Assembly: GCA_046704745.1 (NCBI GenBank)
Contig: JBJKRL010000037.1
Coordinates: forward strand, 1 to 64,000
Direction: 5' to 3'
Source of the DNA: CAWGGS01 sp046704745
GTDB taxonomy: Bacteria > Desulfobacterota > Desulfobulbia > Desulfobulbales > Desulfocapsaceae
Length of the DNA stretch: 64,000 nucleotides
In this document: piece after piece, positions 36,263 to 44,677 of the stretch
Numbering within the stretch: the stretch's first letter is position 1
Layout of the letters: every line of letters starts with the position of its first letter
Position numbers and translations under genes: made by a program
The notes under the pieces: generated by a model
The model's database searches: none
What the model was told of the DNA's origin: nothing
Seen by the model: the letters and a program-made list of their open reading frames with translations, nothing else

Positions 36263-37486
36263 ATGGATACAAATTACATTCTTGCCGGTTCGTTGATAGA
36301 CGGCACCGGCAGGCCGGTTCAGAAACAGGTGCTTCTGACAGTAACCGACGGCAAGTTAGCTGCAACCGACAAATACGATCCCCACGTAAGCCCAGCTTCA
36401 CAAAACTTCACGGACCTGTCCCATTGCACCATTCTGCCGCCGCTGGTCGATAGTCATCTCCATCTTTTCATGTCCGGCACCATTGATGGCAAGATACGTA
36501 AGCACCAGCTGACAGCTGGCTATGATGAGCTGCGACCGGTCATCGCCCGTCATCTGCGAGATCTCTTTGTCCACGGGGTGCTGGCTGCTCGCGATGCCGG
36601 AGATCGCGGAGATTTTGTCCTTCGATATCGGGAAAACGAAAAAATACCGGAGGGGATCGTACTGAAAATCGCCGGACGGGCGTGGCATGGGCCGGGCCGG
36701 TATGGTGGTCTTATCGGCAGAGCCACAGGTGATATAAAGAGCCTGGTTGAAGCCTTTGAACTGGATGCAGGGAGAGGCGATATCGTAAAATTGGTTAATT
36801 CGGGTTTAAACAGCCTCCTAACCTATGGCCGGGAGACGAAACCCCAATTTTCGATGGACGAGATTGCCGCCTTAGTGCAGACAGCGGCCAAGCTCGGCCG
36901 CAGGGTGATGGTCCATGCCAACGGCCGGGAGCCGGTTCGGTCGGCAGTTGAGGCAGGCTGTCATTCCATAGAACACGGATTTTTCATGGGGCGCGACAAT
37001 CTGGCATTGATGGCGGACAAGGAGACGTTCTGGGTGCCGACGGCTATCACCATGAAGGCCTACGCGACCAATATTCGTTATACTCGATTACACGCCGACG
37101 TCGGGGTGGTCGAGAAAACTCTCAATCACCAACTGGAGCAGTTGGCTATAGCAAAAGAACTTGGAGTCCGGGTAGCCCTCGGCACCGACTCCGGAAGCCT
37201 AGGAGTTCTCCATGGCGAATCAATGGTTGAAGAGATGAAACTCTTTTTGCAAGCGGGATACAGTCTTGAGGAAACCATCCAATGTGCAACCGGCAATGGC
37301 GCACGCCTCCTTGCTCTGGAAGGCTCCGGTCAACTTGTCAAGGGCGAACCAGCTACATTCCTGGTAACCAGGGGAACCCCGGCGCAGCTTCCACGAAAAC
37401 TTACCTATTTGGAGAACATTTATATCGCCGGGAAACCCAGCACCTTGTATCGTAAAAATCCGATAAAAAATGTGAAGGGAAACTGA
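36263..37486 (+). CDS. Amidohydrolase family metal-dependent hydrolase
   Basis: A 407-aa amidohydrolase with a TIM barrel and composite beta-sandwich. Metal-site motifs are visible: VDSHLHLF (HxH), a conserved Lys in IVKLVNSGLN, HANGREPV and SIEHGFF (the two further His), and LGTDSGS (final Asp). This is the pattern of imidazolonepropionase/prolidase-like enzymes, which open cyclic amides or cleave X-Pro-type bonds; the substrate cannot be named. A GTG directly precedes the ATG at 36263; no clear ribosome site is present, perhaps because the repeat element inserted close upstream has replaced the leader. The following HEAT gene may be co-transcribed. Confidence 0.85.
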   Translation: MDTNYILAGSLIDGTGRPVQKQVLLTVTDGKLAATDKYDPHVSPASQNFTDLSHCTILPPLVDSHLHLFMSGTIDGKIRKHQLTAGYDELRPVIARHLRDLFVHGVLAARDAGDRGDFVLRYRENEKIPEGIVLKIAGRAWHGPGRYGGLIGRATGDIKSLVEAFELDAGRGDIVKLVNSGLNSLLTYGRETKPQFSMDEIAALVQTAAKLGRRVMVHANGREPVRSAVEAGCHSIEHGFFMGRDNLALMADKETFWVPTAITMKAYATNIRYTRLHADVGVVEKTLNHQLEQLAIAKELGVRVALGTDSGSLGVLHGESMVEEMKLFLQAGYSLEETIQCATGNGARLLALEGSGQLVKGEPATFLVTRGTPAQLPRKLTYLENIYIAGKPSTLYRKNPIKNVKGN

Positions 37487-37539
37487 CAAGGCGGAAGTCT
37501 TATAGATTGAATTAAGAGAAGAACCGAACAGGTTTGACA

Positions 37540-37947
37540 ATGAATCAGGTCAGTGACGATGAATTAAAAAAGGTGATCAAAGATTTTCTCGAGATGGGTC
37601 ACGTGGAAAACATTGTGGCTATGTTTCGCCGTGAGCCCCTATATTATTCATGGACAGGCGATATCCTCGACGACGAACGTTTCAATGTCCGGCTTGGAGT
37701 TTCGGTGCTTTTTGAAGAACTACAGGCAATACAGCCGGAAAAACTCGGACTGGCCGTTCCCTCTCTTAGACGTCTTATGCGCCACGAATCATCTTTGATA
37801 CGTGGTGAGGCGATTTCTGTTCTTGGTATCGTCGGCACGGACGAGGCCATTGCCCTCGTACAGGAAATGATCTACGATTCCAATCCGCAGGTCAGAGAAA
37901 TGGCAGAACTGGTTCTTGAGGAGGATGTGAGGAAACGAGAACTTTAG
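37540..37947 (+). CDS. Small HEAT-repeat protein
   Basis: A 135-aa all-helical protein. The C-terminal half carries HEAT-like repeats: LAVPSLRRLMRHESSLIRGEAISVLG (part) and DEAIALVQEMIYDSNPQVREMAELVLEE, with the characteristic Pro, Asp and Arg spacing. Such proteins act as scaffolds or as accessory lyase-like factors; no enzyme motif is visible. It lies 53 bases after the amidohydrolase on the same strand. A TTG at 37534 is in frame just before the ATG. Function unknown. Confidence 0.75.
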   Translation: MNQVSDDELKKVIKDFLEMGHVENIVAMFRREPLYYSWTGDILDDERFNVRLGVSVLFEELQAIQPEKLGLAVPSLRRLMRHESSLIRGEAISVLGIVGTDEAIALVQEMIYDSNPQVREMAELVLEEDVRKREL

Positions 37948-38010
37948 CCTGTGTTCCTGGCAAGTTGGTTAAGTGGTAGTCATAACAGACTGGGCGTATA
38001 AGATTTTTGA

Positions 38011-38207
38011 TTCATCCGAATTAAACGTATCGGTCGATGGCACGGGAAGCGTGACTTTCGCCGGGTTGCTACTTTAAGCTCTCTGATTGACATAAATGTT
38101 CAGCTGCTGATCCAGGGAGAGAACAGTTATCTCCCTTTCATTTTGATAGGCTGAGTTTCAATGGTAATAAGATTCAGCTTTACTTCAGTGCGCTTAGTTC
38201 GGATGAA
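38011..38207. repeat. MITE-like element, family 2, copy 2
   Basis: A gene-free stretch bounded by inverted ends: TTCATCCGAATTAAACGTA (38011-38029) against the reverse complement of the right end, TTCATCCGAACTAAGCGCA (38189-38207), 16 of 19 matching with all differences transitions. Inside, AGGGAGA/TCTCCCT forms a hairpin near 38114-38136. The terminal core CCGAATTAAACG is shared with 18617-18860. It lies between the HEAT gene and the convergent HIT gene. Confidence 0.5.
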
Positions 38208-38235
38208 CCAGGCTATTTAGTATTTTATGTGATCT

Positions 38236-38574
38236 CTACATCGGCCAGGGTTTTCCCTTCCCTCCGAGAATATGCATGTGCAGGTGAAAGACAACCTGCC
38301 CGGATTTAGCACCGTTGTTGAAGATGACCCGATAATCATCCTCAACGCCGTTTTCTTTTGCCATTTGGGCACCGATGCGCAGGAGTTTTCCGTTCAGCTG
38401 ATCATCGTCTTCCGTGATGTCGACCGGCCTGGGAATATGTTTTTTGGGAACGACCAGGAAGTGAACCGGTGCCTGGGGTGATATGTCCCAGAATGCCAGC
38501 ACTTCGTCATCTTCATACAGCTTTTTTGAGGGGATTTCTCCTGCAATGATTTTACAAAAGATACAATCACTCAT
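38236..38574 (-). CDS. HIT-family nucleotide hydrolase
   Basis: A 112-aa histidine-triad protein of the HINT branch. The signature His-x-His-x-His is VFHLHMHILGG near the C-terminus, and the N-terminal CIFCKIIAGEIPSKKLYEDD and PVHFLVVPKKHI segments are typical. HINT proteins hydrolyse nucleoside phosphoramidates and aminoacyl-adenylates. The gene is complete with an AAGGAG ribosome site seven bases ahead of the ATG. The start CxxC (CIFC) can bind zinc in many bacterial members. Confidence 0.94.
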   Translation of the reverse strand: MSDCIFCKIIAGEIPSKKLYEDDEVLAFWDISPQAPVHFLVVPKKHIPRPVDITEDDDQLNGKLLRIGAQMAKENGVEDDYRVIFNNGAKSGQVVFHLHMHILGGKGKPWPM

Positions 38575-38767
38575 TGGTATTTCTCCTTGTTGAAAATCAT
38601 TTTGAAATGTTTGAATCCTTCTTCAAACCTGTACTTTTATAATTGAAAGTGATGCAGTATAGACTGAAACGGAAATGAAAATAAAGTGAAAAATCCAGGA
38701 GTTCGAAAAATAAAGTGTCTAAAAATACTAGCCTGAATATATCAGCAACATGGAATGCACTTTTATC

Positions 38768-38802
38768 GTGCACAGCATACCACAATGTGGTATGCTGTGC
38801 AC
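38768..38802. repeat. Perfect 35-base palindrome (17-bp arms, one-base centre)
   Basis: 38768-38784 (GTGCACAGCATACCACA) is exactly complementary to 38786-38802, with a single A in the middle. No T-run follows. It lies 19 bases past the terminator of the upstream gene, ahead of the HIT gene. It is too symmetric to be chance; operator, cruciform, or a trace of an element are all possible. Confidence 0.9.
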
Positions 38803-38820
38803 ATTGATTATCCCCCCCCT

Positions 38821-38862
38821 AAAAAAGGTCTTCTCCCTTCCGCATGGGGAGGAGACCTTTTG
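38821..38862 (-). terminator. Rho-independent terminator of the 38882-39454 gene
   Basis: On the minus strand AAAAGGTCTCCTCCCC (from 38861) pairs with 38823-38837 around an 8-base loop, followed by a run of T (38826-38821). One G-T pair interrupts a stem of about 15 bp. It begins 20 bases after the stop codon. Confidence 0.88.
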
Positions 38863-38881
38863 TCTTTCAGTGGCATGAGTT

Positions 38882-39454
38882 TTATTTTCGTACAGAAAAC
38901 TTACATGACTCAATATGCTGAGTACTTACACCGATAAAGGCTCCATCACTCATCACCTTCTTTTTTTGCCAGCTGTTGCCGACCCGTAGCACTTCGGTAA
39001 CTGAAGCCTCGGTAATGGGAATATACCGTTGTTTACTTTTACTTTTGAAGAGGCCATGGAAGGCTCCTGTGAGGTAATAAAATCCATTACCTTGTGTATT
39101 GGTTATGATTTGAACGAGTTCCATTTCTTCTCCTGTCTTTGCTTTCAGGGTCGATGCCCGCATTTTTTCTCTATTGTCACCGGCTGTTTGTAGCGAATCA
39201 TAGAACAGAATGATGTCTGAAAGCCTGAGTTGGAGCATGTCAAATTCTCCAAATTTGACATTTCCTTGCAAAAGGATGCTTGCCTGGCGCAGGAGCAAGG
39301 CATCATCAAAACTTTTTTCAGCAGGATTTTTCCAATAAAGATTTGCGCTGTTAAAAATGTCGATTGTTCGTAAAGAACTATTTCCGATATCAATAAAGCC
39401 CGAATAGACTTTGTCGGCGGTGTGCAGCGTAACCTTTCTCTGGTCGGTATCCAT
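38882..39454 (-). CDS. Conserved-looking protein of unknown function
   Basis: A complete 190-aa protein with a GGAG ribosome site eight bases ahead of the ATG and its own terminator, so it is a real gene. I do not recognise a domain with certainty. No signal peptide or membrane helix is visible. The N-terminal part (VTLHTADKVYSGFIDIGNSS, then TIDIFNS) looks like a small beta domain, as in proteins that carry a PilZ- or Sm-like fold next to a cyclic-di-nucleotide output, but no RxxxR or other ligand motif is present. It follows the MGMT-family gene on the same strand. Function not assigned. Confidence 0.7.
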   Translation of the reverse strand: MDTDQRKVTLHTADKVYSGFIDIGNSSLRTIDIFNSANLYWKNPAEKSFDDALLLRQASILLQGNVKFGEFDMLQLRLSDIILFYDSLQTAGDNREKMRASTLKAKTGEEMELVQIITNTQGNGFYYLTGAFHGLFKSKSKQRYIPITEASVTEVLRVGNSWQKKKVMSDGAFIGVSTQHIESCKFSVRK

Positions 39455-39683
39455 GAATTTTCTCCAATAGAATTTTATCGGCTTTGTAAAAAGTTCACGA
39501 GCCCACGTTCAATGTCCGATATTATTGGATAATCGTGTTTCCCTGCAGCCTTTAGGAATATCTACGAGGTCATCATTGTCACCTTTTTCGGACTGTGCAG
39601 CGCTTTAACCGTCCTTTTTAGGCGGCAGGGGGAGGAGCGATTTTCGGCTCACTGCTTATCATTTGTCAGGCGATATTCAATAA

Positions 39684-40001
39684 TCAGGAAAATCGGAAGA
39701 TAACGTCTTCAAAGTTTTTTACTTTTCCATCTTTGAATTCGATCCCTTCATCCTCGAGCATTTTTATTTTAGTATCAATTGCACTGCCTTTGGTTCTTCC
39801 TTGAAATCCACCAATCCGACCGGATGTGGCTACGACTCGGTGTCAGGGGACCTCCGGGGCATAGGGGTTGTTTTTCATGGCTTGGCCTACTCCTCGGTAC
39901 GACCTGGTACCCAAGGCATGGGCAATCTCTTTATAGGTCGTCACGCGGCCTTTAGGCACTTGTCTTAGGAGTTCGTATGCTTTTTCGGCAAAAGTCGGCA
40001 T
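39684..40001 (-). CDS. MGMT-family protein with selenocysteine (UGA) at the catalytic Cys position
   Basis: Ordinary translation stops at TGA 39845-39843 after ...NNPYAPEVP, but the same frame goes on as HRVVATSGRIGGFQGRTKG and ends ...EDVIFRFS at TGA 39684. The joined product (105 aa) is a complete MGMT/Ogt C-terminal domain: PKGRVTTYKEIAHALG, then P-U-HRVV where the family has PCHRV, with the acceptor Cys replaced by UGA at codon 53. A SECIS-like hairpin follows at the right distance (separate entry). Family knowledge: this Cys takes the alkyl group from O6-alkylguanine; Sec forms of the family have been reported from metagenomes. The start at 40001 has AGAGGA five bases upstream; the frame itself is open to 40124. 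Confidence 0.8.
39810..39830 (-). promoter_or_regulatory. SECIS-like hairpin of the MGMT-family gene
   Basis: Starting 12 bases after the UGA, GCCACATCC pairs with GGATTGGT around the apical loop GGTC: four base pairs, one bulged C, then four more with a terminal G-T. The loop begins 21 bases after the UGA. E. coli fdhF has the same GGUC loop about 18 bases after its UGA, with a bulged base in the stem, and SelB reads that loop. The agreement in distance, loop and bulge supports true Sec insertion. Confidence 0.65.
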
Positions 40002-40147
40002 CATTTCCTCTTTTGTATGCGCAGTCATAAATTTCTGCGGAAAAGTGACGTTATCAATCTTTTGACATGAAGGATACCATGAAATCTTCATGGGTTCTAA
40101 ACTAAAAAGAAACGGAGTTTGCATTTCATGCCTTTTCCGATTGAGTG

Positions 40148-41635
40148 TTATATTCTCACCTCACTCCGAAATCGTTGCGGACCGATGATGAACTGCACGG
40201 TGGCAAGAGAACCAAGAATAGTGCCAAGAATGCCTGGGGAGAGAACACTCTGACCGGCCAGGTACAAACCCCGAAGCGAGGTACGGTTCAGCATGGCAGC
40301 CGAAAGGAGCTGTTCTGTGGAACGCATAATACCGTATGCTGATCCGTTGGGGCTATTGACCCAATCTCTGATGGTTAACGGTGTAAAGACATCGAGTAGT
40401 CGGGCGTCGCTCAAGGGGCCGGTGAATTTTTCCGCTTGCCCAATCAGCTGGTGGGCAAAATTCGTTTTGGTCTGTAGATACTCATGACCTCTTTGACCAC
40501 TGACTGTATTTTGCCAGCGCATCCACAGTTCCTCATGACCGGAGGTGATCAGGGAAAGCAGGTTTTGGTCCGGCCGTTCACTGGGGCGAAGTTGCACATA
40601 AACCAGATCTTTGGCATCTCCTGATGCATCGGTCTGTATGGCGAAAAGGTTCTGGTCTATGGCCGGATGACGGTCCGCAGGTACCAGTGCATGTACCCCG
40701 GCCATACTGTGGGTATCACTTAAGTTCCGGATGCGCCGCTGGTAAGAAGGCTTGAGGCTTTGGGCAGGCAGCAGCTCTAAAACCATCCTTGGATGAAGTG
40801 CGCCGACCACCAGGGGGGCATCAATGGTTTCCCCGGATTCTAATGTGATTCCCGCCACATGGTCATCCGCCATCTGAATGCTGGTTGCTGCATCGCCGGT
40901 GCGGACCTGACCACCAAGGGCAACCAGTTTCCGGGCACAGACGTCGGCCATATGTGCACCGTTGCTGGCCAGTCGCCAGGCGGAAAACAGATAACTGGCA
41001 AGTGCCATGGTGTGATAGAACTGAGGGCATACTGCCGGAGGCACTCCGATCAATACGGATGGCAAGCCGAAAACAGCGCGCAAAGCGCGACTGCAACCAA
41101 TCCGATCAAAGATAGAGCCGAGGGATTCAGTTTGATCAAGCCAGTATTGCATCGGTTCCGAGGAGTAAAGAAAATCAAGATGTTCGAACTGGCCGGCGCT
41201 GAAACGTAAGAGTGCCATCAAGGCATTGATCTGCTGCTGCTGGGAGGGAAAGGCATCCCTTAAATTGGCCTCGTAGGACTCGAAACTGGATGGCACGTCG
41301 AAAACTTCGATCCCCAGGCTCTTATCATCGAACAAATAACGGTCGATGATCCCTTCAGTACCCAGACGTATAAGGGGCAACTCGTTCGTTATACCCAGAT
41401 AATCGAATCACCTGCGTAGGACCTGCCCTTCATCCAGCCCCCCCAAGTAGTGCAGCCCTACATTGCAGTGTACCCCTTGGCGCACGTAACTGCGCATCAT
41501 GCCGCCGGCATGCCTGTTTTTTTCGATAACCGTGACCTCAAAGCCGAGTCTTGCCAATATGATTCCGATACTCAACCCGCCGATGCCGGAGCCGATGATC
41601 AGGACTTTTTCCTGGCGGTTGTGGAAGTTATGCAT
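40148..41635 (-). CDS. FAD-dependent oxidoreductase (phytoene desaturase/RetSat-like) with in-frame UGA at codon 76
   Basis: Two open frames, 41635-41408 and 41407-40148, are in the same phase and separated only by a TGA at 41410-41408. Joined they give 495 aa, the usual size of phytoene-desaturase-like proteins. Before the TGA lies the FAD-binding VLIIGSGIGGLSIGIILARLG and EKNRHAGGMMRSY; after it the substrate and C-terminal FAD parts (LYLAGQSVLSPGILGTILG). The TGA falls in GQVLRR-U-FDYLGI. Either it encodes selenocysteine, as in the neighbouring gene, or it is a recent nonsense mutation; no frame is shifted and the rest is intact. A weak SECIS-like fold lies at the right distance. The ATG lacks a good ribosome site. 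Confidence 0.65.
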
Positions 41636-41752
41636 GGATTCACTGTTATGGGATGGTCGATGACCTGGACAGTAACTCGTTGTTTTCCAGAAACGATAAA
41701 GAATAAGCCTGCCAAATAAACCCTTTGTCAGCCTACCCGGATCCTAGCCGAC

Positions 41753-41782
41753 CAATGATAAAATAGCAATGTTTTATCATTG
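41753..41782. repeat. Hairpin between rsmB and the oxidoreductase gene
   Basis: CAATGATAAAA (41753-41763) is exactly complementary to 41772-41782 around an 8-base loop. It lies 8 bases past the rsmB stop on the minus strand. The stem is AT-rich and its own 3' arm supplies the only T-run, so it is at best a weak terminator. Confidence 0.6.
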
Positions 41783-41789
41783 ATTCCTT

Positions 41790-43154
41790 TTATTTCCGGA
41801 CAGCTGACAACCTGGCGGCAAAAAAACCATCAAGGGCTTCGGAAGGGTGCGGCTGAAAATAGCCGTTTTGGATATACGGTCTTGAAGACGCCGGCAGGTA
41901 GTCAGTACAGTCCGTAAGCTTAACCCCCTGATGTGTATTGAGAAAATCTTCCACCACCTCTTCGTTCTCTTCCTGTTCAAGTGAGCAGGTGGAATAAACC
42001 AGGGTACCTCCGGGTTCTAAAAGTCTTGCGGCAAGGGCCAGCAGATGTGTCTGGGTTTTGGTGTAATCGGCAAGACTTTTGATGGATCTCTTCCAGCGAA
42101 TATCGGGGTGGCGTCGAATAACGCCGGTTCCCGAGCAGGGGGCATCGATCAGGATATTGTTGAAGGTGTTCCGAGCTATTTGACTGAAATCAAACAAACT
42201 CCCGGTGTGGATGGTAACTGAATGTTGAGGATGGATCCGAGCCAGGTTTTCTCTTAAGAGCTTAAGTCTATGTGGATCTGGCTCCACGGCGGCAATGGAG
42301 GCTTGTTTGCCCGTAGCAAGCTCCACAATATGGCAGGTCTTGCCGCCGAGTCCTGCACAGCCGTCAAGGATGCGGGCATGTTGATGAAAAGGAGCAAGCA
42401 AAAGGCAGACAAGTTGGGCCGATTCGTCTTGCACCTGGAAGGCCCCTTGGACAAATCCAGGAAGTTCCTGGATACGGCCATGATACTCGGGGAGGATGAC
42501 CGCATTCGGGGCATGGAGGCCGGTCTGTGCCGCTATTCCGTCTTGTTCCAGTCGGGTCAAAAAATCCTTTTTCGTCATAATCTGTGAATTTATGCGTAGA
42601 ACCAGGGGAGGGCGTCGGTTATTGCAGGCACAGATCCTCAGCATTTCCTGCCTGCCGAAATGCTTCAGCCATCTTTCGGTCAGCCATGCAGGGTGGTTGA
42701 GAATCGGCTCCCCTTCTTTATCAAGCCCATTTGGTGCCGGGATCCGAGAACGTTGCCTGATACAGGTCCTGAGGACCCCGTTGACCAAGCCCCTGAGCTT
42801 TTCCGGCAGGCGAATAACAGTTAGGGCCTTGACTGTTTCATTAACGGCTGCCGACTCTGGTATCCTGTCGAGAAAAAGAAGTTGGTAGAGACCGACGGCA
42901 AGGGCCTGGTGGACAAATGGATGCAGTTTGTTAAGAGGCTGACGGCAAAAGAGAGCAAGACACGCATCGAGATATTGGCGTTGACGCAGCACTCCGTAAA
43001 TCAAGTTCATGGCGAGATGGCGGTCACTGCCGGCCAATTGGCATTCCAGGGCGACATCTTCAAAAAGAAGATCGACGTTCAGAGGCGTTTGCTCCAGTCT
43101 GCAAAGGGTCTCGATGGCTGCAAATCGTGCTGCTTTGCGAGGAAATTTGGGCAA
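41790..43154 (-). CDS. rsmB: 16S rRNA (cytosine967-C5)-methyltransferase RsmB
   Basis: A 454-aa protein with the RsmB layout: an N-terminal NusB-like RNA-binding domain (residues 1-140, with AVGLYQLLFLDRIPESAAVNETV), a linker, and a class I methyltransferase domain. SAM-site and catalytic motifs are LDGCAGLGGKTCHI, VEPDPHRLKLL, IDAPCSGTGVIRRHPDIRW (with the PC catalytic Cys) and VYSTCSLEQEENEEVV (the nucleophile Cys). It modifies C967 of 16S rRNA near the P site. The start is TTG with AAGGA about nine bases upstream; no ATG fits the family N-terminus. Confidence 0.95.
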   Translation of the reverse strand: MPKFPRKAARFAAIETLCRLEQTPLNVDLLFEDVALECQLAGSDRHLAMNLIYGVLRQRQYLDACLALFCRQPLNKLHPFVHQALAVGLYQLLFLDRIPESAAVNETVKALTVIRLPEKLRGLVNGVLRTCIRQRSRIPAPNGLDKEGEPILNHPAWLTERWLKHFGRQEMLRICACNNRRPPLVLRINSQIMTKKDFLTRLEQDGIAAQTGLHAPNAVILPEYHGRIQELPGFVQGAFQVQDESAQLVCLLLAPFHQHARILDGCAGLGGKTCHIVELATGKQASIAAVEPDPHRLKLLRENLARIHPQHSVTIHTGSLFDFSQIARNTFNNILIDAPCSGTGVIRRHPDIRWKRSIKSLADYTKTQTHLLALAARLLEPGGTLVYSTCSLEQEENEEVVEDFLNTHQGVKLTDCTDYLPASSRPYIQNGYFQPHPSEALDGFFAARLSAVRK

Positions 43155-43613
43155 GGGAGAGTATCCTTTTAGAAAAGATTACATTGAAAAAATTGTCGGC
43201 TTCACCAAAAGCGTAATACCCCGGGAAGGTGAATTGACGTGGGAATGATTTATCACGTTGCCTTCCAGGGTTTTTTACAAGGTCATCATAGAAGCGTTGA
43301 TTCTTTTGCCTGCAAGGCATGAAAATAGACATTCGGCAGGTCTTTTTCAATCTCTTTCGGCTTTACCTGTTTTTATTAGCGATCACATCCGGATATGCCG
43401 AGCCGAAAGTTGTGTAATGAGTATTGCTAATTATGGGTAAATGGTTACAGTGATGGCCATAATTGTCGGCAGCGCAAAAAGATACTAGCTGTTGGTTTAA
43501 TGTTGTAGCATGTTGATTTCTCGTGTTATCTTTTACTTTAGCGGGTGGTTGCAAACCAACGGTTTTTCAGGGGAGACAAAGGGTAGAAAAATGACATTGC
43601 CGGTGCGGATGTA
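43155..43613. other. Divergent intergenic region without a recognised gene
   Basis: About 459 bases between divergently transcribed rsmB and the solute-binding protein gene. It should hold both promoters. A seven-codon frame, 43591-43614, overlaps the start of the next gene (see findings). No other gene, repeat or structure is recognised. Confidence 0.5.
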
Positions 43614-44639
43614 ATGGGAAAGAACATTCTGAAAATCATTATGGTTGCTGTGCTGATGTCTTTTCTTTTTCCTGTATGGTCTTCCTTTGCTTCGACCAAA
43701 GAAGATGTTATCCGAAAAGGAAGTTTGCACTGCGGGGTCTCCGCCGCTTTCCCCGGATTTTCAAATCCTGACGAAAAAGGCAACTGGACCGGACTTAATG
43801 TGGATATCTGCCGGGCGGTTGCTGCGGCTGTTCTCGGTGATGCAGCAAAGGTGAATTTTACTCCCATGACCGATAAAGAGGGATATACCGCTCTTATATC
43901 GGGGAATATAGATATCCTGCTGAGTGACATCCCCTGGACCTATACCCACGATACCGCTCTGGGGGTGAGTTATGTCGGAATCAGCTATTATGACGGACAA
44001 GGGTTTCTTGTGGCGAAGGCATCGGGAATTAAAAACATTCAGGATATGAAAGGTGCAACGATCTGCCTTCAAGCCGGTTCCTCCGACAAATCCGCCTTGG
44101 CTCTGTTTTTTAAACAGCATCTGATGGAATATAAAACCCTTATCGTGGACTCTGTAGACAAGGCCGTACATGAATTTGAGACGGGAAACTGTAGTGTAAT
44201 CACCGGCTCGCAATCACGACTTTATGGAATACGGCTCAAACTCGACAAACCGGATACTGTCTTTATCTTTCCTGATATCATCTCTAAAGAGCCGTTGGGG
44301 CCGATTGTCCGTCAAAGTGACGAAGAATGGTCCAATATTGTCAAATGGACGCTTTATGCGATGATAGATGCCGAAGAATTGGGGCTCACCTCAGAAAATA
44401 TAGTTGGAATGAGGAAGAGCAAAGATCCTCGCATCCTAAGCTTCATCGGCAAGGAAGGGGCAAAGGGCATAAGTCTTGGACTCCGGAACGATTGGGCCTT
44501 CCAGATAATAAAGCAGGTGGGAAACTATGGAGAGTCCTACGAAAAAAATATCGGTCAAGGATCGGCATTGCATGGAGATCGCGGTTTAAATACCCTCTGG
44601 CTAAAAGGAGGGCTTCTTTATGCTCCGCCTCTTCGTTGA
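43614..44639 (+). CDS. Amino-acid-type periplasmic solute-binding protein (family 3)
   Basis: A 341-aa periplasmic binding protein with a signal peptide (residues 1-27, ending SSFAS). The family 3 signature is GNWTGLNVDICRAVAAAVLG, then FTPMTDKEGYTALISGNIDI. The overall pattern, including RGLNTLWLKGGLLYAPPLR at the end, is that of AapJ/BztA general L-amino-acid-binding proteins, which are longer than standard family 3 proteins. No permease or ATPase gene is adjacent, so it either works with a distant transporter or serves as a sensor input. No ribosome site stands ahead of the ATG; the overlapping mini-frame may supply translation by coupling. Confidence 0.88.
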   Translation: MGKNILKIIMVAVLMSFLFPVWSSFASTKEDVIRKGSLHCGVSAAFPGFSNPDEKGNWTGLNVDICRAVAAAVLGDAAKVNFTPMTDKEGYTALISGNIDILLSDIPWTYTHDTALGVSYVGISYYDGQGFLVAKASGIKNIQDMKGATICLQAGSSDKSALALFFKQHLMEYKTLIVDSVDKAVHEFETGNCSVITGSQSRLYGIRLKLDKPDTVFIFPDIISKEPLGPIVRQSDEEWSNIVKWTLYAMIDAEELGLTSENIVGMRKSKDPRILSFIGKEGAKGISLGLRNDWAFQIIKQVGNYGESYEKNIGQGSALHGDRGLNTLWLKGGLLYAPPLR

Positions 44640-44677
44640 GTATAGACGAATTCATACTTAATGTTAAAGGATGAGTC

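Larger units (their letters stand above)
38575..38881. other. Intergenic region with palindrome and terminator
   Basis: 307 bases between the unknown protein gene and the HIT gene. It contains a 35-base palindrome (38768-38802) and a rho-independent terminator (38821-38862), both listed. The remaining part, 38600-38750, is AT-rich and should include the HIT gene promoter. Confidence 0.6.

Noticed and set aside
38821..38862. Terminator hairpin considered as part of the neighbouring 35-base palindrome
   Set aside because: The two structures are separate, 19 bases apart, and differ in sequence and type; the T-run belongs only to the hairpin at 38821-38862.
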